Positions 24,282 through 32,724 of a stretch of 64,000 bases of DNA are shown piece after piece (the first letter of the stretch is position 1; every line of letters starts with the position of its first letter). The notes beneath the pieces were generated by a model that was not told the DNA's origin, searched no databases, and was given only the letters and a program-made list of their open reading frames with translations. The position numbers and the translations under genes are program-made. The stretch comes from JANOSH01 sp031415695 (lineage in GTDB: Bacteria; Actinomycetota; Acidimicrobiia; Acidimicrobiales; Ilumatobacteraceae). The stretch lies in NCBI GenBank assembly GCA_031415695.1, contig JANOSH010000044.1, positions 1 to 64,000 on the forward strand. The letters run 5' to 3'.

Positions 24282-26583
24282 TGGGTGCTAGCGCGTGTAG
24301 AAGCGCCTGGCGAATTTCACCCACATCGTCGGGGTCGGTGATCTTTGCACCTGTGGCATCACGCACGTAGAAGGCATCGACCACGTCGCCGCCCATTGTG
24401 ACAGCCTTCGCCCGACCGATATCTATCTCGAGGTCGGCGAGGGCTCGAGTGAGGCGATACAACAGTCCAATGCTGTCGGGACCCGTAACCTCAACCACGG
24501 TGGCATCGTCGGATGCCTCATTGAGAACCCGAACCTTCGGTCGAAGATGATGCGCTTGAATTGGCGCCTTGGCATACACACGGGCCCGCTCGGCCAGACG
24601 CGAGTCAATCGACATTCGTCCGGTAAGCGCCTTGACCAATGCGAGTTCCACCTTCGCCCAGGCAATGTCGCCACCCAAGTCAGACGTGACCCGAAATCTA
24701 TCGATGACAAATCCGCGCTCACCGTTAGCCGACGCCTCAGAGACATCGAGTCCGCAGGTAGCCAGGACTCCTGCTATTCGGCTGAATAGGCCGGGTCGGT
24801 CGGCACAAACCACAGTGACCTGATCACCATCAACCCGGATGATCGGCTCACTACTTGCGATGGCCTGGTCGATCAGCGTGTCGAGTTCGGCCTGGCGTTC
24901 GGGCGAATCCGTGAGCTCACCGACGTCGCCGCCGTTCAGTACATGCTGGGTGCGTTCCACCAGGGTTGCTACGAGGCCCGCCTTCCATGACCCCCACGCC
25001 GACGGACCCGTGGCGATCGAATCGGCTTCAGTGAGCGCGTGCAGCAGATGCAAACGCTCGACAGTTCCTGCGCACGCAGCAACCCAGCGCAACGTAGCCG
25101 GATCGTCGAGGTCTCGCCGCGTGGCGATGTCTGGGAGCAAGAGATGGTGTTCAACAAGCAGTACGAGCGTCTCGACGTCATTGGCGTCGAACCCCATGCG
25201 TCGAGCGATAGTATGGGCAAGAACCATGCCCACCTCGGTATGGTCGCCTGGGTAGCCCTTGCCAATGTCGTGCAGCAACGCACCAACCACAAGGAGATCA
25301 CTACGTTCGACTCGTTGTTGCAGATCGGCGGCACGAGCGGTCGCTTCGAGCAAATGACGATCGACAGTAAACCGGTGATACACGTTGCGTTGCGGCTTGC
25401 AACGGTTCGGAGTCCACTCGGGGAGTAACAAACACCACAAGCCAGCTTCGTCGAGGGTTTCGATGACGGGCACGGCGTCGTCGCCGAGTGCCAACAAACT
25501 GATAAGCAATGCCAGCGCCTCGGCGGGCCAAGGGTCGCTCAGGAGCGGGGCATCGGCCAACGCACGCAGCGTCGCTCGGCTGATGCGTGCCCCATTGCTC
25601 GCAGCAGCCACGCCGACACGCAGAACCGAGAGCTCAGACAGGTCGGAGTCGGGGCCGAGCTCAATCCGGCCGCCGATCAGTTCAATGCCGTGGTCAAGAT
25701 TTTTCGGGCGGTCGCGGCGCGACCACCGTCCAGTTCCGAGTTGTCGACGAGCCTCGAACCAACACTCGTCCGATGCCCAACCAATCGCACGAGCAGCACT
25801 AGCAACTCGTGACATCAAGACATCGGCATTCGGGTCGTCGAGTCGAGTGGCAACCTCGTCCTGGTACTGAAGGAGCAGACGATCGCCGGGCCGACCCGCC
25901 ACCCGATGAAGCTCGACACGTACGCCCAGCAGAGTCTGGTACGAGTCGGTCAACCCTCGAAGTTCATCGACCGCCAAAAGTCCGGTCGCCTGCGCCCAGC
26001 GGAGCGCGTGAACGTCACGCAAGCCACCGCGTCCCTCTTTCAGGTCGGGTTCAAGTGCGTACGCAACATCCGGAACTCGGCCGTGCCGTTCGTCGACACT
26101 GTCGGCTAGCACGACGAGCGACGGCTTAGCCCGTTTTCGCCATTGCGCTGTCGCCTGATCGGCAAGACGACGAGCAATGTCTGTGTCACCAGCTAACCAG
26201 CGGACCGACAGCAGAGACGTGGCGGTGGCAAGGTCGTCGCTGGCCAACGCTAACGCCTCGGGGATGGAACGGACCGAATGACCAAGCTTGAAGCCAGCAT
26301 CCCAAACCGGGTACCAGAAGTTCTGTGCTAGCCCCGGATCGATCAAACCAGCGTGCACGAGTGCCAGGTCAAGATCGCTGTGCGGCGACAGTTCCGCTAG
26401 CCCTTGGCCACCGGTGGCGACGAGCGCTACGCCACCAGTGGTACCAAAGACGTCATGGAACAGGCCCGACAGCCACTCATCGACAAGGTGAGAATACTCG
26501 ACAACGAACGCGGCTCCCCGTGGAGCCAGTTCGCTGAGAAGACCAGACCGATCGAACGGTTGATTAGATGGCGTCGCTGTCAC
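24271..26583 (-). CDS. glnD: [protein-PII] uridylyltransferase / uridylyl-removing enzyme
   Basis: About 770 residues. I place the start at GTG 26583, overlapping the glnB stop by 20 bases; the frame is open further upstream inside glnB. The nucleotidyltransferase domain has GGQGLAELSPHSDLDLAL, with the GG and D-x-D residues that bind metal and UTP. The HD domain has VVGALLHDIGKGYPGDH for UMP removal. Two C-terminal ACT domains follow (VTVVCADRPGLFSRIAGVL and VEVTGPDSIGLLYRLTRAL), which sense glutamine. It modifies PII on the T-loop tyrosine, which is present in the adjacent glnB. In actinobacteria the homologue is often an adenylyltransferase, so the nucleotide used is uncertain. Confidence 0.93.
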   Translation of the reverse strand: MTATPSNQPFDRSGLLSELAPRGAAFVVEYSHLVDEWLSGLFHDVFGTTGGVALVATGGQGLAELSPHSDLDLALVHAGLIDPGLAQNFWYPVWDAGFKLGHSVRSIPEALALASDDLATATSLLSVRWLAGDTDIARRLADQATAQWRKRAKPSLVVLADSVDERHGRVPDVAYALEPDLKEGRGGLRDVHALRWAQATGLLAVDELRGLTDSYQTLLGVRVELHRVAGRPGDRLLLQYQDEVATRLDDPNADVLMSRVASAARAIGWASDECWFEARRQLGTGRWSRRDRPKNLDHGIELIGGRIELGPDSDLSELSVLRVGVAAASNGARISRATLRALADAPLLSDPWPAEALALLISLLALGDDAVPVIETLDEAGLWCLLLPEWTPNRCKPQRNVYHRFTVDRHLLEATARAADLQQRVERSDLLVVGALLHDIGKGYPGDHTEVGMVLAHTIARRMGFDANDVETLVLLVEHHLLLPDIATRRDLDDPATLRWVAACAGTVERLHLLHALTEADSIATGPSAWGSWKAGLVATLVERTQHVLNGGDVGELTDSPERQAELDTLIDQAIASSEPIIRVDGDQVTVVCADRPGLFSRIAGVLATCGLDVSEASANGERGFVIDRFRVTSDLGGDIAWAKVELALVKALTGRMSIDSRLAERARVYAKAPIQAHHLRPKVRVLNEASDDATVVEVTGPDSIGLLYRLTRALADLEIDIGRAKAVTMGGDVVDAFYVRDATGAKITDPDDVGEIRQALLHALAPITG

Positions 26584-26902
26584 GTTCGCCGGTGCGGATT
26601 CGCACGACACTGTCGACCGTCGTAACCCAGACCTTGCCGTCACCGATCTTTCCGGTTCGAGCAGCGCTCACGATCGCCTCGACAACCCTGGCAACATCGT
26701 CACTGGCGACTACTGCTTCGATCTTGATCTTGGGAATGAAGTCGACTTTGTACTCCGCGCCGCGATACACCTCGGTGTGGCCGGCTTGGCGACCGAAGCC
26801 CTGCACCTCGGTGACGGTCATGCCCTCGACGTTGATGCCCTTGAGGGCCGCCTTGACGTCATCGAGCTTGAACGGCTTGATGATGGCTGTGATGAGTTTC
26901 AT
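26564..26902 (-). CDS. glnB: nitrogen regulatory protein PII
   Basis: 112 residues, the exact PII length. MKLITAIIKPFKLDDVKAAL opens the ferredoxin-like fold. The T-loop contains the modifiable tyrosine in YRGAEYKVDF (Tyr51). The B-loop TGKIGDGKVWV and the C-loop arginine in VVRIRTGE bind ATP/ADP and 2-oxoglutarate. Its ATG overlaps the amtB stop as ATGA, and glnD follows with overlap, giving amtB-glnB-glnD as in mycobacteria and Streptomyces. This coupling places PII (GlnK-type) next to its membrane target, AmtB, and its modifying enzyme, GlnD. Confidence 0.95.
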   Translation of the reverse strand: MKLITAIIKPFKLDDVKAALKGINVEGMTVTEVQGFGRQAGHTEVYRGAEYKVDFIPKIKIEAVVASDDVARVVEAIVSAARTGKIGDGKVWVTTVDSVVRIRTGERDSDAI

Positions 26903-28125
26903 GACATCCTCCCCATGGAGCGCTCGTTGTAGTGGTACGCCGTCTCGACATGCTGAGTTATGTCGAGACCCTCACTTTCTTCATCGGAAGTAACCCGAAT
27001 ACCCATCGTCATGTGCATGGCCTTGGCCAGAAGGTAGGTAACGACGAACGAGAAGACAATCGTGACACCGTTAGCAAGGAGCTGCTCACCAAGTAGCCCA
27101 AAGCCTCCACCCGTGAACAAGCCCGATTTGAAATCCAGGTTGAATGCAGTTGGATCGGCGAAAAGCCCAAGGAGTAGTGACCCGACGAGACCACCGACAA
27201 GGTGCACACCAATCACGTCGAGGGCGTCGTCGAAGCCGAACTTCACCTTGAGACTCAGCGCGAACTGGCACACCACACCGGCCACGATGCCGATAGCGAT
27301 AGCCGACATCGACGTCACGAAGCCGCAGGCTGGCGTAATGGCAACAAGCCCGGCAACGACACCCGATGCAACACCAAGGTTGGTGAAATGACCGTTGCGC
27401 AAACGTTCGACAAGTGCCCACACCAAACCAGCAGCAGATGCGGCCAGGAAGGTGTTGATGAACGCCTGGATGGCACGACCATCGGCGGCAAGCGCCGAGC
27501 CGGCGTTGAAACCAAACCATCCGAACCACAATATGCCCGTGCCAAGCATGACGAGCGGCATCGAATGCGGAGGCGACCCTTCCCCCGGCCAACCTTTTCG
27601 TTTACCGAGAACAAGTACGACCGCAAGAGCAGCGATACCAGCATTGACGTGAATAGCCGTTCCACCGGCGAAATCGAGCGATCCTCGTTTGAGTAGCCAA
27701 CCATTCGGCGAGAAGACCCAATACGTGACGGGAACATACACCAGCAGGCTCCACAAGGGGACGAATACAGCCCACGCCGAGAACTTCATACGGTCAGCGA
27801 CTGCGCCCGAGATCAATGCAGGGGTGATCGCTGCGAACGTCGCCAAGAAGATCATGACGGCAGGCTCCATACCCCCGATGGCTAGTCCACGGCCGAAGGC
27901 CTTGTCGAAGTTGCCGATAATCGAGCCGCCGCCGCTGAAGGCCAGCGAGTACCCAACCACGGCCCAGAGGATCGGCACGACTAGGACGCACCAGAAATTC
28001 ATCATGAGCATATTGAGCATGTTCTTCGAGCGAACCATGCCGCCATAGAAGAACGCCAACCCCGGCGTCATGAACAGAACTAGGGCGCCGCTAACCAATA
28101 ACCAAGCGACATTTCCGGAATCCAC
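26899..28125 (-). CDS. amtB: ammonium transporter
   Basis: 408 residues from GTG 28125, chosen because GGAG lies five bases upstream and the product then starts just before the first membrane helix (VAWLLVSGALVLFMTPGLAFFYGGMVRSKN). Eleven membrane segments fit the Amt fold. The twin pore histidines are seen in GGTAIHVNAGIAAL and DVIGVHLVGGLVGSLLLG, and the family segment FGWFGFNAGSALAADG is present. The cytoplasmic tail (TSDEESEGLDITQHVETAYHY) resembles the GlnK-binding end. It is the first gene of the amtB-glnB-glnD operon. Confidence 0.95.
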   Translation of the reverse strand: MDSGNVAWLLVSGALVLFMTPGLAFFYGGMVRSKNMLNMLMMNFWCVLVVPILWAVVGYSLAFSGGGSIIGNFDKAFGRGLAIGGMEPAVMIFLATFAAITPALISGAVADRMKFSAWAVFVPLWSLLVYVPVTYWVFSPNGWLLKRGSLDFAGGTAIHVNAGIAALAVVLVLGKRKGWPGEGSPPHSMPLVMLGTGILWFGWFGFNAGSALAADGRAIQAFINTFLAASAAGLVWALVERLRNGHFTNLGVASGVVAGLVAITPACGFVTSMSAIAIGIVAGVVCQFALSLKVKFGFDDALDVIGVHLVGGLVGSLLLGLFADPTAFNLDFKSGLFTGGGFGLLGEQLLANGVTIVFSFVVTYLLAKAMHMTMGIRVTSDEESEGLDITQHVETAYHYNERSMGRMS

Positions 28126-28180
28126 GGCGTCTCCGATCTGCCGTTCACGCCAGTCGCGAACGAACACAACAATCACCGTA

Positions 28181-28228
28181 CGGAAACAGTGTTTCCGGCT
28201 TGTTTCGTGAGGAAGGCGCTTGGGTTAC
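28181..28228 (-). promoter_or_regulatory. GlnR-like half-sites and 17-bp palindrome upstream of amtB
   Basis: On the minus strand, GTAAC (28228-28224), GAAAC (28206-28202) and GAAAC (28195-28191) start 22 and 11 bases apart. This is the 11-base period of actinobacterial GlnR boxes (GTnAC-n6-GAAAC) with the second half-site degenerate. Overlapping them, CGGAAACAGTGTTTCCG (28181-28197) is a perfect palindrome. The block lies 56-103 bases upstream of the amtB start. Confidence 0.5.
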
Positions 28229-28242
28229 CTATACCAACGAAG

Positions 28243-28265
28243 CTGGGGCCCACGAAGGGCCCCAG
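28243..28265. terminator. hairpin terminator between the LPETG gene and amtB
   Basis: CTGGGGCCC and GGGCCCCAG form a perfect 9-base-pair stem with loop ACGAA, 36 bases past the LPETG gene stop on the minus strand. On the plus strand it is followed by TTT. No long U-tract follows on the minus strand. Confidence 0.65.
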
Positions 28266-28301
28266 TTTCACAGCGGATGAGTGTGCCTAGGGGCGTTGGC
28301 T

Positions 28302-29171
28302 CTAGGAAACTTCGACCGATCGACGACTGTTCATGTGGAGCAGAACGCCCATGCCCATCAGGACAAACGCGACGGCTATTAGACCTTCGCTGGACGCAGG
28401 GGTCCCCGTTTCTGGGAGCTTCGGCAACACCGTGGCCGTCGTGGTGCATGTCGTTGGTACCGTGTCATCCGTGCCCGGCTGCGGGCAACCTGCCGGCACC
28501 GGTGTGTCGTCGACAAGTGGGCACGGCGGGCAAGTGATGGTCGTGGGAACCGCTGTGGTCTCGAGCACCGTTGGTGGAGCGGTGGGCGGAACCGTCGTAG
28601 GCGGCACCGTCGTAGGCGTCGTGGTCGTAGTCGGAACCGTCGTAGGCGGCACCGTGGTAGGCGTCGTGGTGGTAGTCGGATCAGTCTCGTTGCAGACGGT
28701 CAGCACCAAGTTCTTCGGGATGACCGAGTTCGGAGTACCCGCTGTCACGCCATCAACGAGTCTTCGATGGATGATTTTCAGCCGTCCACCCGGGGATGTG
28801 AACGTTCCAAGCGACCCGGCGGTTGTTGCTTCGACCACACCATCAGGGATATCGGTAGTAAACAGCGGCGTTACATTGACACCTCCGATGCTGATGGTCC
28901 ATTGCTCGTTCAACTGCGCGGGGGTTGATGCCCTGCCCGGGTACGTATCAAGCGAAACATACGGCGAGGCCGTTACCGAGCCGGACGGCACGTCGATGCC
29001 CGTGTCGATAACATTCTGTGGTGCGAAGTCGAGCATGGAGTGATTCGTGGTGTTTGACCAGGAAACGTCGGAACACACAACAGCGGCGTTCGCTCCGAAT
29101 CCCGACATGGCGATTGCACCGACAATGGCACCGGATGCGACCAGTGCTCGGGAAAGCTTCTTACCGAACAT
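28302..29171 (-). CDS. LPETG cell-wall-anchored surface protein
   Basis: 289 residues from ATG 29171 (SD aaaggtg). Signal peptide about 1-28 (LVASGAIVGAIAMSGFGANA). A mature beta-rich domain of about 130 residues follows (VVCSDVSWSNTTNHSMLDF... through VLTVCNET). A Thr/Pro linker (TTTTTPTTVPPTTVP) spans about 165-225. The end is a sortase signal: LPETG near 260, a hydrophobic segment (LIAVAFVLMGMGVLL) and a basic tail (NSRRS). Sortase would join it to peptidoglycan through the Thr. No sortase gene is in the window. The function of the exposed domain is unknown. Confidence 0.85.
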   Translation of the reverse strand: MFGKKLSRALVASGAIVGAIAMSGFGANAAVVCSDVSWSNTTNHSMLDFAPQNVIDTGIDVPSGSVTASPYVSLDTYPGRASTPAQLNEQWTISIGGVNVTPLFTTDIPDGVVEATTAGSLGTFTSPGGRLKIIHRRLVDGVTAGTPNSVIPKNLVLTVCNETDPTTTTTPTTVPPTTVPTTTTTPTTVPPTTVPPTAPPTVLETTAVPTTITCPPCPLVDDTPVPAGCPQPGTDDTVPTTCTTTATVLPKLPETGTPASSEGLIAVAFVLMGMGVLLHMNSRRSVEVS

Positions 29172-29253
29172 ATATTTCACCTTTCGTGACCATTTTTTGT
29201 GGTTTTGCATAAACGTAGCGGTCATCGACCACGCAGGTCCATGATGCGGCGCA

Positions 29254-29279
29254 CTATGAGTCATAGAGTCCATGTGGAC
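29254..29279. promoter_or_regulatory. two adjacent palindromes upstream of the LPETG gene
   Basis: CTATGAGTCATAG (29254-29266) and GTCCATGTGGAC (29268-29279) are both perfect palindromes lying side by side, 83-108 bases upstream of the LPETG gene start and just past the enoyl-CoA hydratase gene end. They could be operator sites or mRNA hairpins. Confidence 0.4.
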
Positions 29280-29333
29280 CGCACGGTGTGTCCAAGGTTC
29301 GTCCACGAATCCCACTAACGTTCACCTAACGTG

Positions 29334-30074
29334 CTACGTACCGAAGGTTGAGAGACGTTCCGTGGCACCGTCTAGCCGATATTTGGCTCGGTACTCAAAG
29401 GCGAGTCCCTCGGACAGCCCGAGATCTTGGGCGTGACGGTACATGTCCTTATAGGCCACTTGTGCGGAGCCGTTGTTGGCGAGCACCTCAGCGACCAACT
29501 GGTCCGTACGAACATCGAGCTCGGCGAGTGGCACGGAAAGTGACGCCATACCCCACACGAACGCGTCGGCCCCAGTGAACGTAGCGGCCGTGTACGACAG
29601 GTAACGCGCCCGGGTAACCCCAACAGCGTGAACAAGGCGCTGGCTCATACCCCAGGTGGGCCGCAAACCCCACTTTGTGTGCGTGTCACCCATCCTGGCC
29701 TCGTTCGCAACGATCATGAGATCGCAGGCAAGCGCTAGTTCCAACGCCCCGGTGAAACAGAAGCCGTTGACTTTGGCAATCGTGATCTTGGGCATACTGG
29801 CCAATAGTTCGGTTACCTGTCTGGCCGGTCCATTCAGTACGTCAGCGACGTTACCGCCGGTGACTGGCATCGCCGACAGAGCTTTGAGGTCTACCCCGGC
29901 CGAGAACGCACGGCCTGCACCGGTAAGCACCACAACTCGCACACCGTCAGCCTTGGCGGCCTCGTCGAGCGCAGCTTCAAGCATCCCGAGAAGGTCGGGC
30001 GTCAGGGCATTGAGGGCCTCGGTCCGGTTGAGAGTTACCGTGCGAACAGGGCCTGCATCGTGGACAAGCAACAT
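29334..30074 (-). CDS. enoyl-CoA hydratase/isomerase (crotonase) family protein
   Basis: 246 residues from ATG 30074 (MLLVHDAGPVRTVTLNRTEALNALTP). The first oxyanion-hole segment is GAGRAFSAGVDLKAL; the second is KVNGFCFTGALELALACDLMIV. The usual second glycine triplet is replaced by FTGALEL. The glutamate after the THTKWGLRP segment, expected in hydratases, is absent, so hydration activity is uncertain. Crotonase-fold enzymes act on acyl-CoA thioesters by hydration, isomerisation or hydrolysis. The gene stands alone. Its promoter faces that of the zinc-ribbon membrane protein gene. Confidence 0.85.
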   Translation of the reverse strand: MLLVHDAGPVRTVTLNRTEALNALTPDLLGMLEAALDEAAKADGVRVVVLTGAGRAFSAGVDLKALSAMPVTGGNVADVLNGPARQVTELLASMPKITIAKVNGFCFTGALELALACDLMIVANEARMGDTHTKWGLRPTWGMSQRLVHAVGVTRARYLSYTAATFTGADAFVWGMASLSVPLAELDVRTDQLVAEVLANNGSAQVAYKDMYRHAQDLGLSEGLAFEYRAKYRLDGATERLSTFGT

Positions 30075-30237
30075 CCCAAGATGCTTGCACGTTGGTGTGC
30101 GCGACGCTCGCTCGTGGCCGATCGTCTCCGACAACTCTATTATGGCTACATAGAAACAACTGCCGATCACGCCGGCTCATCTCGGAGCGGTGGAATTCTT
30201 GCCGTTGCTGCACATACCAATCTCATAGGCTACGTAC

Positions 30238-32715
30238 ATGGCGCAGGTTTCCGATTCGTTCACCTGTCCGAGTTGCGGTCAACTCATGACCTTGCACCAA
30301 TGTTCGTCGTGTGGGCTTCGCACGGACACCCCGTCGTACGGGGCGCTCTGGCACGCAAGCGAACAGCTTCGACAGCTGCAAACCCGGCGTGACGATATGG
30401 TGCGTCGGGTACTGGCCGAGTCTCGATCTACCAGTAGGGCCGAACCGAGTGCAGCTAGCAGTCAACCAACGAGTTGGCCAGCGCCAAAACCCCTAGTCCA
30501 CACCGCTCCAAAGCCATCGTGGTGGACCGTTCAGAACCTGCTTCTCAGCCTTGGCGCGTTCTCGATAGTCATCGCCGTGAGCGTCTTCTTGGCCGTCACA
30601 TGGCGACATCTAAACCTCGCGGCAAAGGGTGCCGTTTTGCTCGCAATTACTGCCTTGGTGTTGGCGCTCGCCACCGTTCTGCATCGACGACGCCTGGACG
30701 CGACGGCCGAGGCCCTTGGCGTCATCGGGGTTGCCATGATGCTCGTCGACATCCGAGCGGTTCAGCTCTCGTACAACGGGACCATTTCGGACACCTCGGT
30801 TTTGGCACTTGGCCTAGCCCTCTCCGCACCACTATTGGCGTACGTCGGTTCGACCACCGCGTTGCGATCATTGCGGTGGGCCGCCACAAGTTTCGTCTTT
30901 CTACTGGTTCCCGTTGCGTTGGTGGCGAACCACTCGTCGGCACCCCTCGCCGCTATCGCGCTTGCGCTTCAGTGCCTCGCTGCGCAGTACGCCATCACCA
31001 GGATTGACGCCGCTGGGTGGACCAATTGGGGCCGCGGCCTGGCCCGGGCTGGGGTTGCTGTGTCGCTTGGTTCCGCCACGCTACTGGCGCTAGCCGCGCT
31101 CGACAGCCCTCGATGGCCGCTGACGCCCGGCGCGTTGATCGTCGTAGCAGCCGTCGCGGGCGTGCTGACGTGGTGGCATCGGTCGGTCAACGTCGTGGTT
31201 CACACTGGAAGCTTTACCGCCGCGGGTTTGCTCACCGTGGCTGTCTTGCATGGCACCTCGTTCCAGTTGTCGTCGGATGGCGTTCTCACAACAGCCGCAT
31301 TCATGGCTCCGTTCGTGCTCGCGATCGGATTTGTCGCTGGTCGTATCTACCGACGGGGTATTGCAGCCGTCGGCGTACTCGTCGCCATCGTTGGTGCATC
31401 GCCGGTAGCGACTCACACCGCCGGGGGTGTGCTAGGCCCATTGCTTCCACTGTCGATGTGGACCCATCGGTTGTCCGCCCGCGTTCAGGAAGTGAGTTCG
31501 TTCGAGTTCGAACGATTCGACGCCGGTCGAATATGGATCCATGTAGTACTCGTTGGGTTCGCGGTTGGCACCGCTTGGTGGCTCAGGCCAGCCGTGCGCA
31601 ATGTCGTCTGGGTCGTCGGCGCGCTCGGCATTCTCGCCACAGTCCCGGTTGTCGCCAGGCTCCCGGTTGCGGGCGCAGCTTGGGGCTTGTTACTGGTCGG
31701 GCTTACCACCACGTTTGGACTCCGGCGACAGCGTGCACCGTGGATGGTTGGCGCTACTGCACCCCTGTTGGTGTGGGCGCTCGGGTGGTCCGCCGCGAAT
31801 CGCTGGCTAACGATCACCGTACTGGTTGCGCTGACTGTCGCCGCCGTAGCCGTAGCATGGCTTGAACGGACATCACGGCCCACACGATGCACGGTTGCAT
31901 ACGCCATATCGTTCGTTGGAGCCGTCACAACAACAGGGTTCACGGCACACGCGCTTAGGGCATCGCCACCCACCGTCTGGCTGACAGTTCTTGGTGCCGC
32001 TGTTCTGGTGTCGTTCATTGCCTTCGGTACCGACAGCACCTCGGGTATCGGACCGGTCGGGCGTCCGGCCGAACTGGTCGGCTCGGTCGGAGCCGCCGTA
32101 GCCATGCTCGGCCTTATCGATCTGTCTGACGACCACCGAGCGTCGGTCGACCAGATGACCATCGCCCTCCTCGTGCTCGGGCTCGGCCTCGGCGTTCACG
32201 CCCTACGGCCGATACGTCGATGGGCCGCAGGCGGAGCCGCGTTGTGCTTGTTGGTACTGATTTGGTTGCGCTTGTGGGACGCCAACATCGAACTCGTAGA
32301 GGCATATTCGCTACCGGCTAGTGCACTCGCATTTGCCATTGGTTGGTGGTCTACGAGAGACCGGACACCATTCAGCTCGTGGGTGACAGTGGGGTCGGGG
32401 TTGCTTGTGGCACTGGTTCCGTCGGTGGTGATGTCGGTTCGAGATGCCGAAATAGCCCGGCTTGTGCTGATCGTCGTTGTTGCCGGTGGGCTGGTCGTCG
32501 CGGGTGCGGTCCGCAAACTGCAAGCTCCGCTCGCTGTCGGGGGACTCAGTCTGGTTGTGGTTGGCGTCGACCAGTTGTGGCCCGTTGCTAGCCAAGCGCC
32601 GCGGTGGATCGTGTTCGGGTTAGTTGGAGCCGGTCTTTTGTTCCTCGGCGCCACGTTTGAACGTCGACGACGCGATGTGGTCGATCTGGCCCAACGGTAC
32701 GGTGAGCTGCGCTAA
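30238..32715 (+). CDS. large polytopic membrane protein with N-terminal zinc ribbon
   Basis: 825 residues. An N-terminal zinc ribbon (CPSC at residues 10-13 and CSSC at 22-25, with two Cys of each pair facing) is followed by a helical region and a Pro-rich linker to about residue 95. About 20 or more hydrophobic segments then run to the C-terminus, starting LLLSLGAFSIVIAVSVFLAVTW. The first membrane block resembles the DUF2157 pattern (repeated LGA...V.A..W..L). No transport, enzyme or sensor motif is seen. It is a conserved actinobacterial type of protein with no known function. The aminotransferase gene starts nine bases after its stop, so the two are probably co-transcribed. Confidence 0.75.
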   Translation: MAQVSDSFTCPSCGQLMTLHQCSSCGLRTDTPSYGALWHASEQLRQLQTRRDDMVRRVLAESRSTSRAEPSAASSQPTSWPAPKPLVHTAPKPSWWTVQNLLLSLGAFSIVIAVSVFLAVTWRHLNLAAKGAVLLAITALVLALATVLHRRRLDATAEALGVIGVAMMLVDIRAVQLSYNGTISDTSVLALGLALSAPLLAYVGSTTALRSLRWAATSFVFLLVPVALVANHSSAPLAAIALALQCLAAQYAITRIDAAGWTNWGRGLARAGVAVSLGSATLLALAALDSPRWPLTPGALIVVAAVAGVLTWWHRSVNVVVHTGSFTAAGLLTVAVLHGTSFQLSSDGVLTTAAFMAPFVLAIGFVAGRIYRRGIAAVGVLVAIVGASPVATHTAGGVLGPLLPLSMWTHRLSARVQEVSSFEFERFDAGRIWIHVVLVGFAVGTAWWLRPAVRNVVWVVGALGILATVPVVARLPVAGAAWGLLLVGLTTTFGLRRQRAPWMVGATAPLLVWALGWSAANRWLTITVLVALTVAAVAVAWLERTSRPTRCTVAYAISFVGAVTTTGFTAHALRASPPTVWLTVLGAAVLVSFIAFGTDSTSGIGPVGRPAELVGSVGAAVAMLGLIDLSDDHRASVDQMTIALLVLGLGLGVHALRPIRRWAAGGAALCLLVLIWLRLWDANIELVEAYSLPASALAFAIGWWSTRDRTPFSSWVTVGSGLLVALVPSVVMSVRDAEIARLVLIVVVAGGLVVAGAVRKLQAPLAVGGLSLVVVGVDQLWPVASQAPRWIVFGLVGAGLLFLGATFERRRRDVVDLAQRYGELR

Positions 32716-32724
32716 AACATTGCG

